Below are positions 23,942 to 32,729 of a stretch of 64,000 bases of DNA, piece by piece. Numbering within the stretch: position 1 is the stretch's first letter; every line of letters starts with the position of its first letter. The notes below the pieces were generated by a model, which had not been told where the DNA came from, searched no databases, and worked only from the letters and a program-made list of their open reading frames with translations. The position numbers and the translations under genes are program-made. Origin of the DNA: JAAELZ01 sp965223465 (GTDB lineage: Bacteria; Pseudomonadota; Gammaproteobacteria; Arenicellales; Poriferihabitantaceae); the NCBI GenBank assembly GCA_965223465.1, contig OZ245025.1, forward strand, positions 2,418,001 to 2,482,000. The letters run 5' to 3'.

Positions 23942-24607
23942 CTAGGTGATCTGGGATTCCAGGCTGGTCACTTCTTCGGCATTCAACCCCAGTTTCGACG
24001 CCAGTTCATCAAGATAGGCCTTTTCCGTATTGTTTTGGATGTTCATCACGATTCGAGACGCCAAATAGACTTCGGCCGCCACGGGTTTGCTGTCAACCGC
24101 GGCAGCTATTGCATCGATATCCAGTGAATGACCCAGCTCATGCTGGAAGAACTCGGATTCAGTGTCCGCCAGGTTCATCTTTTTAAGTTCCGCCTCAATA
24201 TGCGCCTGTTCCCGCACATCAATATGACCATCCGCCTTGGCGGCAGCAATCATGGCACGAAGCAATAGTGTATTTCGCGCTTCGGCGGCGGGGCCGGTGA
24301 GTTCCTGAACAGGTGTTGCATCTTTAGCGCCCTGCCAGTTTTGGTAAGCCTTATAAGCGATGCCACCCAGTGCTGCCAGGCTGCCCAGTTTCAGCGCACT
24401 ACCGGTCAAACGCCGACCGGCACCGGTACCCAAAAGAAGCGCCAAACCACCTGCTGCCAGCGCGCCTTTTTTTAGGCCATCTAGCTTGGCATCACGCTCA
24501 GAACCTTCCTTCGGCAGATTAATCTGTTCTTCCGCCAGTTGTTTGCCTTTATCCAGATAATGTTTTCCAGATGCCAGCAGTTCGTCTATCAATTTTCCAG
24601 TATCCAT
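23942..24607 (-). CDS. DUF533 / TerB-like protein (YebE family)
   Basis: About 221 residues from the ATG at 24607, where the sequence begins MDTGKLIDELLASGKHYL as in the family; earlier in-frame starts reach 24697 but add an unrelated stretch. Residues about 45-85 hold Gly/Leu-rich hydrophobic helices (GALAAGGLALLLGTGAG). The C-terminal half is a TerB-like helical domain with LLRAMIAAAKADGHIDVREQ and MNIQNNTEKAYLDELASKLGL. Members are inner-membrane-associated proteins of unknown function, some linked to envelope stress. Confidence 0.85.
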   Translation of the reverse strand: MDTGKLIDELLASGKHYLDKGKQLAEEQINLPKEGSERDAKLDGLKKGALAAGGLALLLGTGAGRRLTGSALKLGSLAALGGIAYKAYQNWQGAKDATPVQELTGPAAEARNTLLLRAMIAAAKADGHIDVREQAHIEAELKKMNLADTESEFFQHELGHSLDIDAIAAAVDSKPVAAEVYLASRIVMNIQNNTEKAYLDELASKLGLNAEEVTSLESQIT

Positions 24608-24786
24608 TTTTGGCCCCATGGTCGAGTCTATAACAATGATTATATGGGGTGTCTTCCGCTGAAATACAATCAAGCCAGAGAATGATAATCCATTCAATAC
24701 TTGTTATTCACATGCCACTTCCAGCACATACTTAGTGATTAACGTTCAAGTTGGCTGGCCCCTTGATTTCCTAAATCCCGAATACT

Positions 24787-25689
24787 TTACTCCTGTCTGA
24801 AGGCACGAAAAGCCACTTTCCAGGTCAACAAAACAATAAGTACGACGCACAACGTCAGGATCCAAGCATCGAAAAGCGTCGGAAACACTCGAATCTCGCT
24901 TGACATAATGCCGCGAATCGACCAAAGCCCAAAAAAATAGGATGCAACTGACGTTGCCAGTGAGTCGATGCTCTCCAGTTTAATGATAAAGACAAGAAAC
25001 AGTAGCCCTGCGACGCCAAGCACAACCGCGGTGAGTTGAACAATAGGGCTCCGTGTCAGTTCAAAGACCACATGAATTTTGCCGTCGTCGAGGCGGCTCG
25101 CCTTGACCTGTTCGCATTGCACTATGAAACCGGGCACTCGATTAGTGACCCGTACAAACTGAATTTCAAGCGGTGGGTCAAGCTCCACTTCAAAGTCAAA
25201 TATTGACGAATCGAATGGGAAGTATCTGTGAAGGCCCCGCTCCGCAATCAGGCCGAATTCCTTCCAATCGTGGGGTTTCGTCTCAAAGGTGGAGATACCT
25301 TTGAACTTTTCGTTAGAAGACATCAAGGAAATGTCGATCTCGCTCGCTCCATAGTTTCGATCACCCGAGCGTCTAATGTTGACGCTCGTATGCTGGGCGT
25401 CGCTCGGACTTAAGGAGTAGACGAATATTTTCCCATTAAAAGTAGGTTCGACCGCATGTTGTTCAAGCAACTGAATCTCGAGATAGCCGTTGAGGCGACC
25501 GGGTTCCGATATGAACGGCGAACAAGTAACGCGTTGGTTTGTCTGCAGCTTCCAGGATTGAACCAGGAGTGCTAGGAATACAATGCTCCCGAGCGCGAGA
25601 AGAACGAACAGTAGCTGTCTCGCGGATCGTCTTGCCCACAATTCCTGTAGTAGGCGTAGTACGATTGAGATACCTGATCCCCTGCTCAT
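24787..25689 (-). CDS. Membrane protein resembling DUF4436
   Basis: About 300 residues from the ATG at 25689 (MSRGSGIS); an upstream in-frame start at 25725 is possible. One membrane segment (about 25-47 of this form) is followed by an exported beta-rich domain with YFPFDSSIFDFEVELDPP. Three membrane segments close the protein: LTAVVLGVAGLLFLVFII, then ATSVASYFFGLWSIRGI, then WILTLCVVLIVLLTW. The YPFD motif and the helix trio with a conserved loop between resemble DUF4436. Function unknown, no operon partner. Confidence 0.6.
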   Translation of the reverse strand: MSRGSGISIVLRLLQELWARRSARQLLFVLLALGSIVFLALLVQSWKLQTNQRVTCSPFISEPGRLNGYLEIQLLEQHAVEPTFNGKIFVYSLSPSDAQHTSVNIRRSGDRNYGASEIDISLMSSNEKFKGISTFETKPHDWKEFGLIAERGLHRYFPFDSSIFDFEVELDPPLEIQFVRVTNRVPGFIVQCEQVKASRLDDGKIHVVFELTRSPIVQLTAVVLGVAGLLFLVFIIKLESIDSLATSVASYFFGLWSIRGIMSSEIRVFPTLFDAWILTLCVVLIVLLTWKVAFRAFRQE

Positions 25690-25892
25690 TTGGCGCCTTA
25701 GCCTATAAGAATTCGGGGAACACAATACTTAATTATCATGTGTAACATGTGGTCAGTTAGCTTGGTATCTTCCATATTTCCGTTGATCAAACAGTTCGCT
25801 CGGTATCATAACAAATATCACCCACAAAAATAGGGGTAAAGCTATACCGCTTCTTCAGTCTATGCTCGGGATAGGCTGTTTCCTTGAGCGCC

Positions 25893-25921
25893 TACCCAGC
25901 GCGACATCGCCTTGCTGGGTA
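25893..25921. terminator. Stem-loop downstream of the dimethylglycine dehydrogenase-like gene
   Basis: Eight-base arms (TACCCAGC at 25893-25900, GCTGGGTA at 25914-25921) with a small inner hairpin (GCGA-CA-TCGC). It lies about 20 bases past the stop of the minus-strand flavoenzyme gene. There is no T-run on that strand, so it may be a Rho-dependent end or an RNA-protecting structure. Confidence 0.4.
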
Positions 25922-25940
25922 TTAGGCTGATAGCCGATAT

Positions 25941-28505
25941 TTAAGACTTAGGCAATTCGTTATTTGGATCATACAGCGCCTGGTAGCCGACTGCTTCAAC
26001 CCGGATTGGAAACGGCTCATCGAAATATTCCATGATCATCTCGCGCCCCACCTCGGCGATTTCTACGGGCAAATAACCCAGGCCAATATTTTTACCGATG
26101 GACGGCCCGAACGCCATGCTGGTCATATATGAACGTCGTCCGCGCGAATCCACAGGAACTTCCCCAGTTTGCGGGTCAATGATGGGCCATTGCCCCACCG
26201 GATAACGCGCGACGCCGTTGGTATCAATATTATCATTCATGCTGAAAGTACAAAGATAAGCCGCTTGTTGTTCGCGTTTGCGGATTTCACGATAGGCTTC
26301 TTTGCCATGAAAATCCGCAATTTTCATTCTGGGCCTGTCGAGCCCAGCCTCGATCAAATTGTAATCGGTTAACAAATCCGCGTTTTGTAAGCGCAGGCTT
26401 TTCTCCATACGGCGGGTGTTGGCATAGGTTTCGATACCCACTGGCGTGACACCCTGCGCATAAATCAAATCCCATAAGGCCAGGCCATAGCTAAACGGAA
26501 CGTGTAGCTCCCAGCCCTGTTCACCCACGTAGGAAATTCGAAACGCTAATACGGGAATGCCTTTGAGCGTAATCGTCTTGGTGGTGGCAAATCCAAAGTT
26601 CTCTACATCAAGCTCTTCGGGGTGATCGGCAATGGCTTGCAGAGTCTTGCGCGCGTTCGGCCCCCAGACCCCCAGGCAAGCCTCATGATCCGTTTGGTCT
26701 TCAATATAGACTTTCCAGCCACGATCTTCTGCCATGCGCTTGAGCCAAATCAAGTCTCGGTGCCCCGCATCGGCACCGTCGATCACGCGAAATTTGTCCG
26801 CTGCCAGGCGAATGACCGTCAGATCCGCGCGGATACCACCCCGATGATCAAGGAAATGGGTGTACACCCCCTTACCAATAGCTGTTTTACCACCTACCGG
26901 CGCCACACAGGCATACTCCATTAATGCTTCTGCATCGGGCCCGAGTACGTCAAACACCGCAAAATGTGACAGGTTAATCATGCCGACATTGTCGGACATG
27001 GCGAGTTGCTCGGCATTGGAGACGCGCCAGAAATGGCGGTTATCCCATTCATGCTCGCGTATTGGCACCTGATCGGCGTATTTTTCTAGCAATTGTTCGT
27101 TGGAAGCATAGCCATGCGCGCGCTCCCAACCTGCCAGCTCCATAAAATAACCGCCCAATTCTTTTTCTCTCGGCCAGAAAGGGCTGCGCCGCAAACCGCG
27201 CCCCTTGGAAAAAGGTTCACGCGTATGCACCGCGGGGTTGTAGATTTTAAACGCGCTCTCATAGCAACGGTCATGAATATAGGTCGGTGTTTTTTGTATG
27301 GGATAAAAGCGCGCGACGTCTATGCCGTTGATATCCACTTCGGTTTCACCATCGGTCATCATGTCTGCCAGCACTTTAGCTATGCCGGGACCGTCTTTGA
27401 CCCACACCGCTTCGGCGTACCATAGCCCCCGCGTTTTTGGGGATTCGCCCACAGAAGGGCCGCCGTCAGTGGTCACTTGTAACAGCCCATTGAATGATTG
27501 GCGCTCATCGTAACCCAGTTCGCCCAGAATGGGGGTAAGCTCCATCGCGCGTTCCAGCGGTTCCATAATTTGATCGAGCGGCAGGTCGCGTTGCGAAGGC
27601 GACCAATGCGATTCACCCGGCTCCAAAATATCCTGAGGGTGGCACATTCGCGGTGCTGTCTCTTCGTAATATCCCCATTCTATCTGCCCGCCTTCCGAGG
27701 TTTTCGGGTCACCGGTATCGCGCAGGTAGGCGGAATTTCCCTGATCACGTAACAAAGGGTAGCCAATCTCTTTACCGGTATCGGCAAACTCGTTAAACGG
27801 GCCAAAAAAGGTTAAGGGGTGATCGACCGGCATAATGGGTAGGTCTTCACCTGCCATGTTGGCAATGAGTCGCCCCCATAGCCCCGCGCATACCACTACG
27901 TGCTCCGCTTCGATATAACCACGGCTGGTGTGCACGCCTTTAATCCGTCCGTCTACTATCTCAAGGTCGGTGGCGGATGTGTTGGCAAAAGCCTTAAGTT
28001 TTCCGGTGGCTTGGGCCTGTTCGACCAACTCACCGCAAACAGTTTGAGAGCGCGGAATAACCAGACCCGCGTCTGGGTCCCATAGTGCACCCTGAATCAT
28101 GTCTTCTTCGAGCAGCGGGAATAGTTTTTTCGCTTCTTTGGCGTCAATCATTTTGGCGCGCGCGCCGAAGGCTTTTCCTGAACCAACTTTACGTTTGAGT
28201 TCCAGCATGCGTCCGTCATCATCATGGCGTGCAACTTCCAGTCCACCGATGCGACTGTAATGCCCCATCTTTTCGAAGAATTCGATGCTATAACGTGTGG
28301 TGTAGCACGTCATGTTGTCGTGCGCAGTGGTATAGCAGAAATCAGATGCGTGTGAAGTTGAACCAATGTCGGTGGGGATTGCTGATTTATCAATACCCAC
28401 AATATTCTCCCAGCCTTTTTCAATCAGGTGGTGGGCAACCGAAGCGCCTACGATTCCGCCCTGTCCAATAATGACAACGTTTGCTTTAGTGGGGAAATTT
28501 GCCAT
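25941..28505 (-). CDS. Dimethylglycine/sarcosine dehydrogenase-like flavoprotein with GcvT domain
   Basis: 854 residues from the ATG at 28505, which has a GGAG site ten bases upstream; a TTG at 28520 is less likely. The N-terminal DAO-type FAD domain starts VVIIGQGGIVGASVAHHL. The motif GSTSHASDF aligns with the family segment whose His carries covalent FAD in dimethylglycine dehydrogenase. Residues about 420-850 form an aminomethyltransferase (GcvT-like) folate domain, with NLSHFAVFDVLGPDAEAL and ISYVGEQGWELHVP. Such enzymes oxidise an N-methyl group and hand the carbon to tetrahydrofolate, passing electrons to ETF, which is encoded at 31-32.6 kb. The substrate (dimethylglycine, sarcosine or a relative) is inferred. 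Confidence 0.88.
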   Translation of the reverse strand: MANFPTKANVVIIGQGGIVGASVAHHLIEKGWENIVGIDKSAIPTDIGSTSHASDFCYTTAHDNMTCYTTRYSIEFFEKMGHYSRIGGLEVARHDDDGRMLELKRKVGSGKAFGARAKMIDAKEAKKLFPLLEEDMIQGALWDPDAGLVIPRSQTVCGELVEQAQATGKLKAFANTSATDLEIVDGRIKGVHTSRGYIEAEHVVVCAGLWGRLIANMAGEDLPIMPVDHPLTFFGPFNEFADTGKEIGYPLLRDQGNSAYLRDTGDPKTSEGGQIEWGYYEETAPRMCHPQDILEPGESHWSPSQRDLPLDQIMEPLERAMELTPILGELGYDERQSFNGLLQVTTDGGPSVGESPKTRGLWYAEAVWVKDGPGIAKVLADMMTDGETEVDINGIDVARFYPIQKTPTYIHDRCYESAFKIYNPAVHTREPFSKGRGLRRSPFWPREKELGGYFMELAGWERAHGYASNEQLLEKYADQVPIREHEWDNRHFWRVSNAEQLAMSDNVGMINLSHFAVFDVLGPDAEALMEYACVAPVGGKTAIGKGVYTHFLDHRGGIRADLTVIRLAADKFRVIDGADAGHRDLIWLKRMAEDRGWKVYIEDQTDHEACLGVWGPNARKTLQAIADHPEELDVENFGFATTKTITLKGIPVLAFRISYVGEQGWELHVPFSYGLALWDLIYAQGVTPVGIETYANTRRMEKSLRLQNADLLTDYNLIEAGLDRPRMKIADFHGKEAYREIRKREQQAAYLCTFSMNDNIDTNGVARYPVGQWPIIDPQTGEVPVDSRGRRSYMTSMAFGPSIGKNIGLGYLPVEIAEVGREMIMEYFDEPFPIRVEAVGYQALYDPNNELPKS

Positions 28506-28621
28506 GAGTGATGTCTCCAAATTACGTCTGGATTGCAGGGTTTGCGCGAGTCAATAAGGTGCACGTGGGCCATTTATGATTTAACATAATGAGGCGCTTT
28601 ATCGCTTACTGCTGAGCCATT

Positions 28622-28639
28622 TATACCTGCGCGGGTATA
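28622..28639. promoter_or_regulatory. Inverted repeat TATACC-N6-GGTATA, candidate operator
   Basis: Perfect six-base arms around a six-base centre in the 250-base gap between the minus-strand flavoenzyme gene and the plus-strand GNAT gene. It lies about 117 bases upstream of the flavoenzyme start. It has the geometry of a dimeric regulator site. No regulator gene is adjacent, so the assignment is weak. Confidence 0.3.
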
Positions 28640-28711
28640 GGGTAATTATAAGCGTGTGAAAGTACCGGGTGTCATACTAATTCCGACCATTTTATGTCTC
28701 GAAACGGCCTG

Positions 28712-28737
28712 CGCACGGTATACTCGCTAGCCGTGCG
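28712..28737. promoter_or_regulatory. Inverted repeat upstream of the GNAT pair
   Basis: Seven-base arms CGCACGG (28712-28718) and CCGTGCG (28731-28737) with a 12-base spacer, ending 20 bases before the ATG of the first GNAT gene. In RNA it would form a hairpin near the ribosome binding region; in DNA it could be an operator. Confidence 0.35.
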
Positions 28738-28757
28738 ATTAGGGCAAATCTCAACCA

Positions 28758-29477
28758 ATGAAAACCTATAAAAATAAGCTCGGTCAAGCCATCGGGTATC
28801 CGGTGGGTAATTGGCGTCCCACGGCTCGGCCAACGCATAAACCGTTAGTGGGCCGGTTTTGTTACCTTGAACCGCTTGACATAAATCGTCATTCAGCAGA
28901 TTTGTATGCAGCATTTTCGAAAGATACAGATCACCATAATTGGACTTATCTTCCCTATGGCCCTTTTAATGGTTTTGCGAAATTTGAGGCTTGGCTCAAA
29001 GAAGTAGGAAATGGTGAAGACCCTTTTTTTTATGCCATAGTAAATGCAAAAACAAAACAAGCGGTTGGATTAGCCAGCTATTTAAGAATAAATCCAGCCG
29101 ATGGTGTCATTGAGGTGGGCCATATTCATTATTCGCCACTGATCCAGCGATCATCCATCGCAACCGAGGCAATGTTTCTGATGATGCGTCAGGTATTCGA
29201 TGAATTGGGCTATCGTCGTTACGAATGGAAGTGCGATGCCTTAAACGCACCTTCTCGAAAAGCAGCGCTTAGGCTGGGATTTCGTTTTGAAGGTATTTTT
29301 CGTCAGTTGACTATGTATAAGGGTCGCAATCGAGATACGGCTTGGTACGCAATAATCGACAAAGAATGGCCGAGCATACGTTCGGCTTACCAATCCTGGT
29401 TGGACCCGAAAAATTTTGACCGAACAGGAAATCAACAAATATCACTTGGGAAATTCATCGAGGCGTCGCAAACATGA
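28758..29477 (+). CDS. RimJ/RimL-like GNAT acetyltransferase
   Basis: 239 residues. The order of motifs is that of the large RimJ/RimL-type GNATs: LVGRFCYLEPLDINRHSADL near the start, VIEVGHIHYSPLIQRSSIATEA around the acetyl-CoA site, and YRRYEWKCDALNAPSRKAALRLGF. The usual R/Q-x-x-G-x-A acetyl-CoA loop is altered (QRSSIA). It stands in a family often called GNAT YjhQ-like or N-acetyltransferase of unknown substrate. It overlaps the next GNAT gene by four bases. Confidence 0.85.
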   Translation: MKTYKNKLGQAIGYPVGNWRPTARPTHKPLVGRFCYLEPLDINRHSADLYAAFSKDTDHHNWTYLPYGPFNGFAKFEAWLKEVGNGEDPFFYAIVNAKTKQAVGLASYLRINPADGVIEVGHIHYSPLIQRSSIATEAMFLMMRQVFDELGYRRYEWKCDALNAPSRKAALRLGFRFEGIFRQLTMYKGRNRDTAWYAIIDKEWPSIRSAYQSWLDPKNFDRTGNQQISLGKFIEASQT

Positions 29478-29923
29478 ACATTTCGGTATTCGCATTAAAT
29501 GAAAACGATAGGGCAGAGTGGGCGCAGCTTTACCATGAGTATGCCGATTTTTATCAAATGCCAATGAACGATGAAATATTGGATACCGTCTGGTCATGGA
29601 TTTTTGATGATAGCAATCCATTTTTTGGGTTTATCGCCAAGCAAGAATCGGGAAAAGCGGTTGGCATAATGCATTGCCGTACCATGCCATCCCCACTTCG
29701 AGGTGCGGTTGTGGGTTTTCTTGATGATTTATATGTTTGTCCCGAATCACGCGGAACGGGTTGTGTTCAGCGAATGTATAAGGTGCTTAAGCAATTTGGC
29801 AAAGATCAGGGCTGGCCTTTTATTCGGTGGATAACCGCTGAAGACAACTATCGTGGCCGTGCTTCTTATGACAAGATCGCGCAAAAAACCCACTGGCTCA
29901 CCTACCAAATGCCAGTCGACTAG
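29474..29923 (+). CDS. GNAT acetyltransferase
   Basis: 149 residues. It has the acetyl-CoA loop PESRGTGCVQRM preceded by GFLDDLYV, and ends with RWITAEDNYRGRASYDKIAQKT, the usual closing helix with Asn and Tyr. Its start overlaps the stop of the preceding GNAT gene (ATGA), so the two acetyltransferases are translated together. Targets are unknown. Confidence 0.85.
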   Translation: MNISVFALNENDRAEWAQLYHEYADFYQMPMNDEILDTVWSWIFDDSNPFFGFIAKQESGKAVGIMHCRTMPSPLRGAVVGFLDDLYVCPESRGTGCVQRMYKVLKQFGKDQGWPFIRWITAEDNYRGRASYDKIAQKTHWLTYQMPVD

Positions 29924-29962
29924 ACCGGATGGTTATATAAGCGGTCTGCGCGTTACGGCGTA

Positions 29963-30934
29963 TTAGCGGGTAACAGCAGCATCGTGCGCCAGTATCGCTG
30001 CAGCCAAGTCTTCGCGTGCTGCACCTACCGATTTAAACAGGGTAATTTGCTCGTCGGTATTGGCAAATGCTGCCCGGCCCGGATGTTGTTTAGTGCACAA
30101 TTCTGAAAACTCGGCGATGACGTCTTTTTCTTCCAGCGCACCACTTAGCAGTGCCTGCGTTAAGTCACCCGCTTCTACCAATGCACCGGCGCGGGTATCC
30201 ACGAACACCGAGGCCTTCCTAATCACTTCGTCATCTGTCTCGCGCATATCGGGACGAAACGCGCCGACTAAATCGACGTGCACTCCGGGTTGTAACCACT
30301 TTCCCAATAATATCGGTTTGGTTGCCATGGTGGCGCAACTAATAATATCCGCTTTGCCCGCGATGTTAGGTAACTCGGTGTTACTACAAGCTAGCGCATT
30401 GATACCCCGTGCCTTTAAATGGTGCACCAGATTGAGTGCGGCAGCATCGCTGCGGTTCCAAATATAAACCTTATTGATTGGGCGCACTGCGCAGTGGGCA
30501 CCGATAAGCGCGTAAGCCATGCGGCCAGCCCCCATCATCAATAGGGTTTGCGAATCCTCTCGAGAAAGATAACGGCTGGCAAGAGCAGACGCTGCCGCGG
30601 TGCGCCTGGGCGTGAGTTCGTTCGCATCCAGTTGCAATAAAGGTTTGCCGGTCTTGGCGCTGCTGAGCAAATAGCTGCCATTTAGGCCGGGTTCGCCGCG
30701 CTCGGCATTGCCTGGAAAAACCGCAACTTGTTTAACGCCGATATACTTGCCCTCAATCCAGGCCGGCATCAGCAACAAAGTCGCGTCCGGCTCGTTGGGA
30801 ACCAACATGGTATGGTGATGGCGAACCGGCTCAACCACATCTTGAGTGAAGATCTGGTCCAGTGCGTCAATTAATTTAGGCCAAGGTAAAGCGGAGATTA
30901 GTGCCTTGGCATCCAGATATTTGACTGCACTCAT
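29963..30934 (-). CDS. Ornithine cyclodeaminase / mu-crystallin family oxidoreductase
   Basis: 323 residues. It has the family Lys in the IEGKYIGVKQVAVFPGN region, the Rossmann motif LLMMGAGRMAYALIGAHC, and GAFRPDMRETDDEV with the conserved Asp. The family includes ornithine cyclodeaminase, alanine dehydrogenase and cyclic imine (pyrroline/piperideine carboxylate) reductases; sequence alone does not choose. It starts 38 bases after etfA on the same strand, so it is probably part of the fhs-etfB-etfA operon. An imine reductase or amino acid dehydrogenase would suit an amine catabolic setting. Confidence 0.85.
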   Translation of the reverse strand: MSAVKYLDAKALISALPWPKLIDALDQIFTQDVVEPVRHHHTMLVPNEPDATLLLMPAWIEGKYIGVKQVAVFPGNAERGEPGLNGSYLLSSAKTGKPLLQLDANELTPRRTAAASALASRYLSREDSQTLLMMGAGRMAYALIGAHCAVRPINKVYIWNRSDAAALNLVHHLKARGINALACSNTELPNIAGKADIISCATMATKPILLGKWLQPGVHVDLVGAFRPDMRETDDEVIRKASVFVDTRAGALVEAGDLTQALLSGALEEKDVIAEFSELCTKQHPGRAAFANTDEQITLFKSVGAAREDLAAAILAHDAAVTR

Positions 30935-30972
30935 TTTAACTATTCAATCAGAGGAGCGCCTCACCCCGTTGA

Positions 30973-31902
30973 TTACAGCGCTTCAATTAGTTGAGGGACA
31001 ACCTCAAACAAATCACCAACAATGCCATAATCAGCGACATTGAAAATAGGCGCTTCTTCATCAGTATTGATCGCAACGATGACTTTGCTTTCTTTCATGC
31101 CAGCCAGATGCTGGATGGCACCAGAAATACCCGCTGCGATATATAAATCGGGTGCAACAACTTTACCGGTTTGACCGACTTGATAATCATTGGGTGCGTA
31201 GCCCGCGTCGACCGCGGCGCGTGAGGCGCCCACCGCAGCATTTAATTTCTCGGCCAGTTGTTCGATCAAGGCAAAATCTTCCTTACTGCCCACACCGCGC
31301 CCACCTGAGATCACAATTTTAGCGCTGGTCAAATCAGGTCTATCTAATTCAGTGACATCGCGGCTTACAAATTTTGTGCGTTCATAGCCTTGCTCAAAAG
31401 CGGCATTGGATTCTTGCGCACTGCCACCCGTTTGCTCTACTGCATCGAATGCAGTGGCTCGAACCGTGATGAGTTTAGTCGGATCGCTGCTTTGTACTGT
31501 CTGTAGTGCATTACCCGCATAGATGGGTCGCACAAAAGTGTCATCAGTTTTCACTTCGGCTATATCCGAAAGCTGCATGACATCCAGCATGGCAGCCACG
31601 CGCGGCATAAAATTCTTACCGAAATTTGAAGCAGGTGCCAAAATATGGCTATAATTTTCTGCCAGCCCTTTTACCAACCAGGCAATATTCTCTGCCAGGC
31701 CGTCAGCTAGTGCTTCATGTTCTGCTACCAGCACCGTGTTTACAACAGGGATTTGTTTGGCTGTTTCTACTACACTCGTCGCCGCATTACCGGCGATCAG
31801 CAAATCGATGTCATCGCCAATTTGTGTCGCTGCTCCGAGTGTATTGAAGGTATTCGAATTTAGCGTTGAATTATCATGTTCGGCAATAACTAAGATACTC
31901 AT
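30973..31902 (-). CDS. etfA: Electron transfer flavoprotein alpha subunit
   Basis: 309 residues, usual size. The C-terminal FAD domain has the family signature: GGRGVGSKEDF, then AAVDAGYAPNDYQVGQTGK, then YIAAGISGAIQHLAGM. With EtfB it takes electrons from flavin dehydrogenases and passes them to ETF-quinone oxidoreductase. The start overlaps the etfB stop by four bases. The nearby dimethylglycine dehydrogenase-like enzyme is the obvious donor. Confidence 0.96.
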   Translation of the reverse strand: MSILVIAEHDNSTLNSNTFNTLGAATQIGDDIDLLIAGNAATSVVETAKQIPVVNTVLVAEHEALADGLAENIAWLVKGLAENYSHILAPASNFGKNFMPRVAAMLDVMQLSDIAEVKTDDTFVRPIYAGNALQTVQSSDPTKLITVRATAFDAVEQTGGSAQESNAAFEQGYERTKFVSRDVTELDRPDLTSAKIVISGGRGVGSKEDFALIEQLAEKLNAAVGASRAAVDAGYAPNDYQVGQTGKVVAPDLYIAAGISGAIQHLAGMKESKVIVAINTDEEAPIFNVADYGIVGDLFEVVPQLIEAL

Positions 31903-32651
31903 TTGATCACCTTTGCTTCATTTCTAAGTTTGTCGAGCAGCTCGGCCGCATCTGCGACTTTAATCCCGGGCTCTCTTTCAGGAGGTTCTGCTACTGATAA
32001 GACGGTTAATCTGGGCGTCAGATCCACCCCTATCGAGCTGGCATCCATGGTGTCAATGGGTTTTCTTTTGGCCTTCATGATATCCGGCAGCTTAGGGTAA
32101 CGTGGCTCATTCAGGCGTAAATCAGTTGTGATGACAGCGGGTAAGGTCAGTGCAAGCGTTTCCATCCCAGCGTCCGTTTCGCGGGTCAACGATAACGTAT
32201 CGCCGTCAATCTCTGCCTTGGAGGCAAAAGTGCCTTGCGGCCAATCGAGCAAAGCGGCCAGCATTTGCCCGGTTTGATTGCTATCGTCATCAATTGCCTG
32301 TTTGCCTAAAATAACAATCCCGGGTGCTTCTTGTTCGACCACTTTTGTTAACAGTTTAGCGACTGCCAGGGGCTCGGGGGGTGTATCGGTTTCAATATGG
32401 ATTGCGCGATCAGCACCCATCGCCAGCGCGGTGCGTAGCGTCTCTTGCGATTTAGTATCGCCGATCGATACGACAACCACTTCCGACGCGGCTCCGGCTT
32501 CTTTCATACGCAAGGCTTCTTCAACGCCGTTTTCATCGAACGGGTTCATCGACATTTTAACGTTATCGATGTCAACGCCACTTCCATCAGATTTGACACG
32601 AATGCGCACGTTGTAATCCACAACGCGCTTAACGGTAACCAATACTTTCAT
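31899..32651 (-). CDS. etfB: Electron transfer flavoprotein beta subunit
   Basis: 250 residues. It begins MKVLVTVKRVVDYNVRIRV and shows the beta-subunit signature with MSMNPFDENGVEEALRMKEAG, ADRAIHIET and GKQAIDDDSNQTGQMLAALL. It binds AMP and forms the heterodimer with EtfA. It lies 78 bases downstream of fhs on the same strand. Confidence 0.96.
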   Translation of the reverse strand: MKVLVTVKRVVDYNVRIRVKSDGSGVDIDNVKMSMNPFDENGVEEALRMKEAGAASEVVVVSIGDTKSQETLRTALAMGADRAIHIETDTPPEPLAVAKLLTKVVEQEAPGIVILGKQAIDDDSNQTGQMLAALLDWPQGTFASKAEIDGDTLSLTRETDAGMETLALTLPAVITTDLRLNEPRYPKLPDIMKAKRKPIDTMDASSIGVDLTPRLTVLSVAEPPEREPGIKVADAAELLDKLRNEAKVIK

Positions 32652-32729
32652 GGATAATTCTCGGTTTATTATGCGGTTAAGATGAAGACGAGTTTAGTGC
32701 GAGCTGTAGATGGATGTCTACTATAAAAC

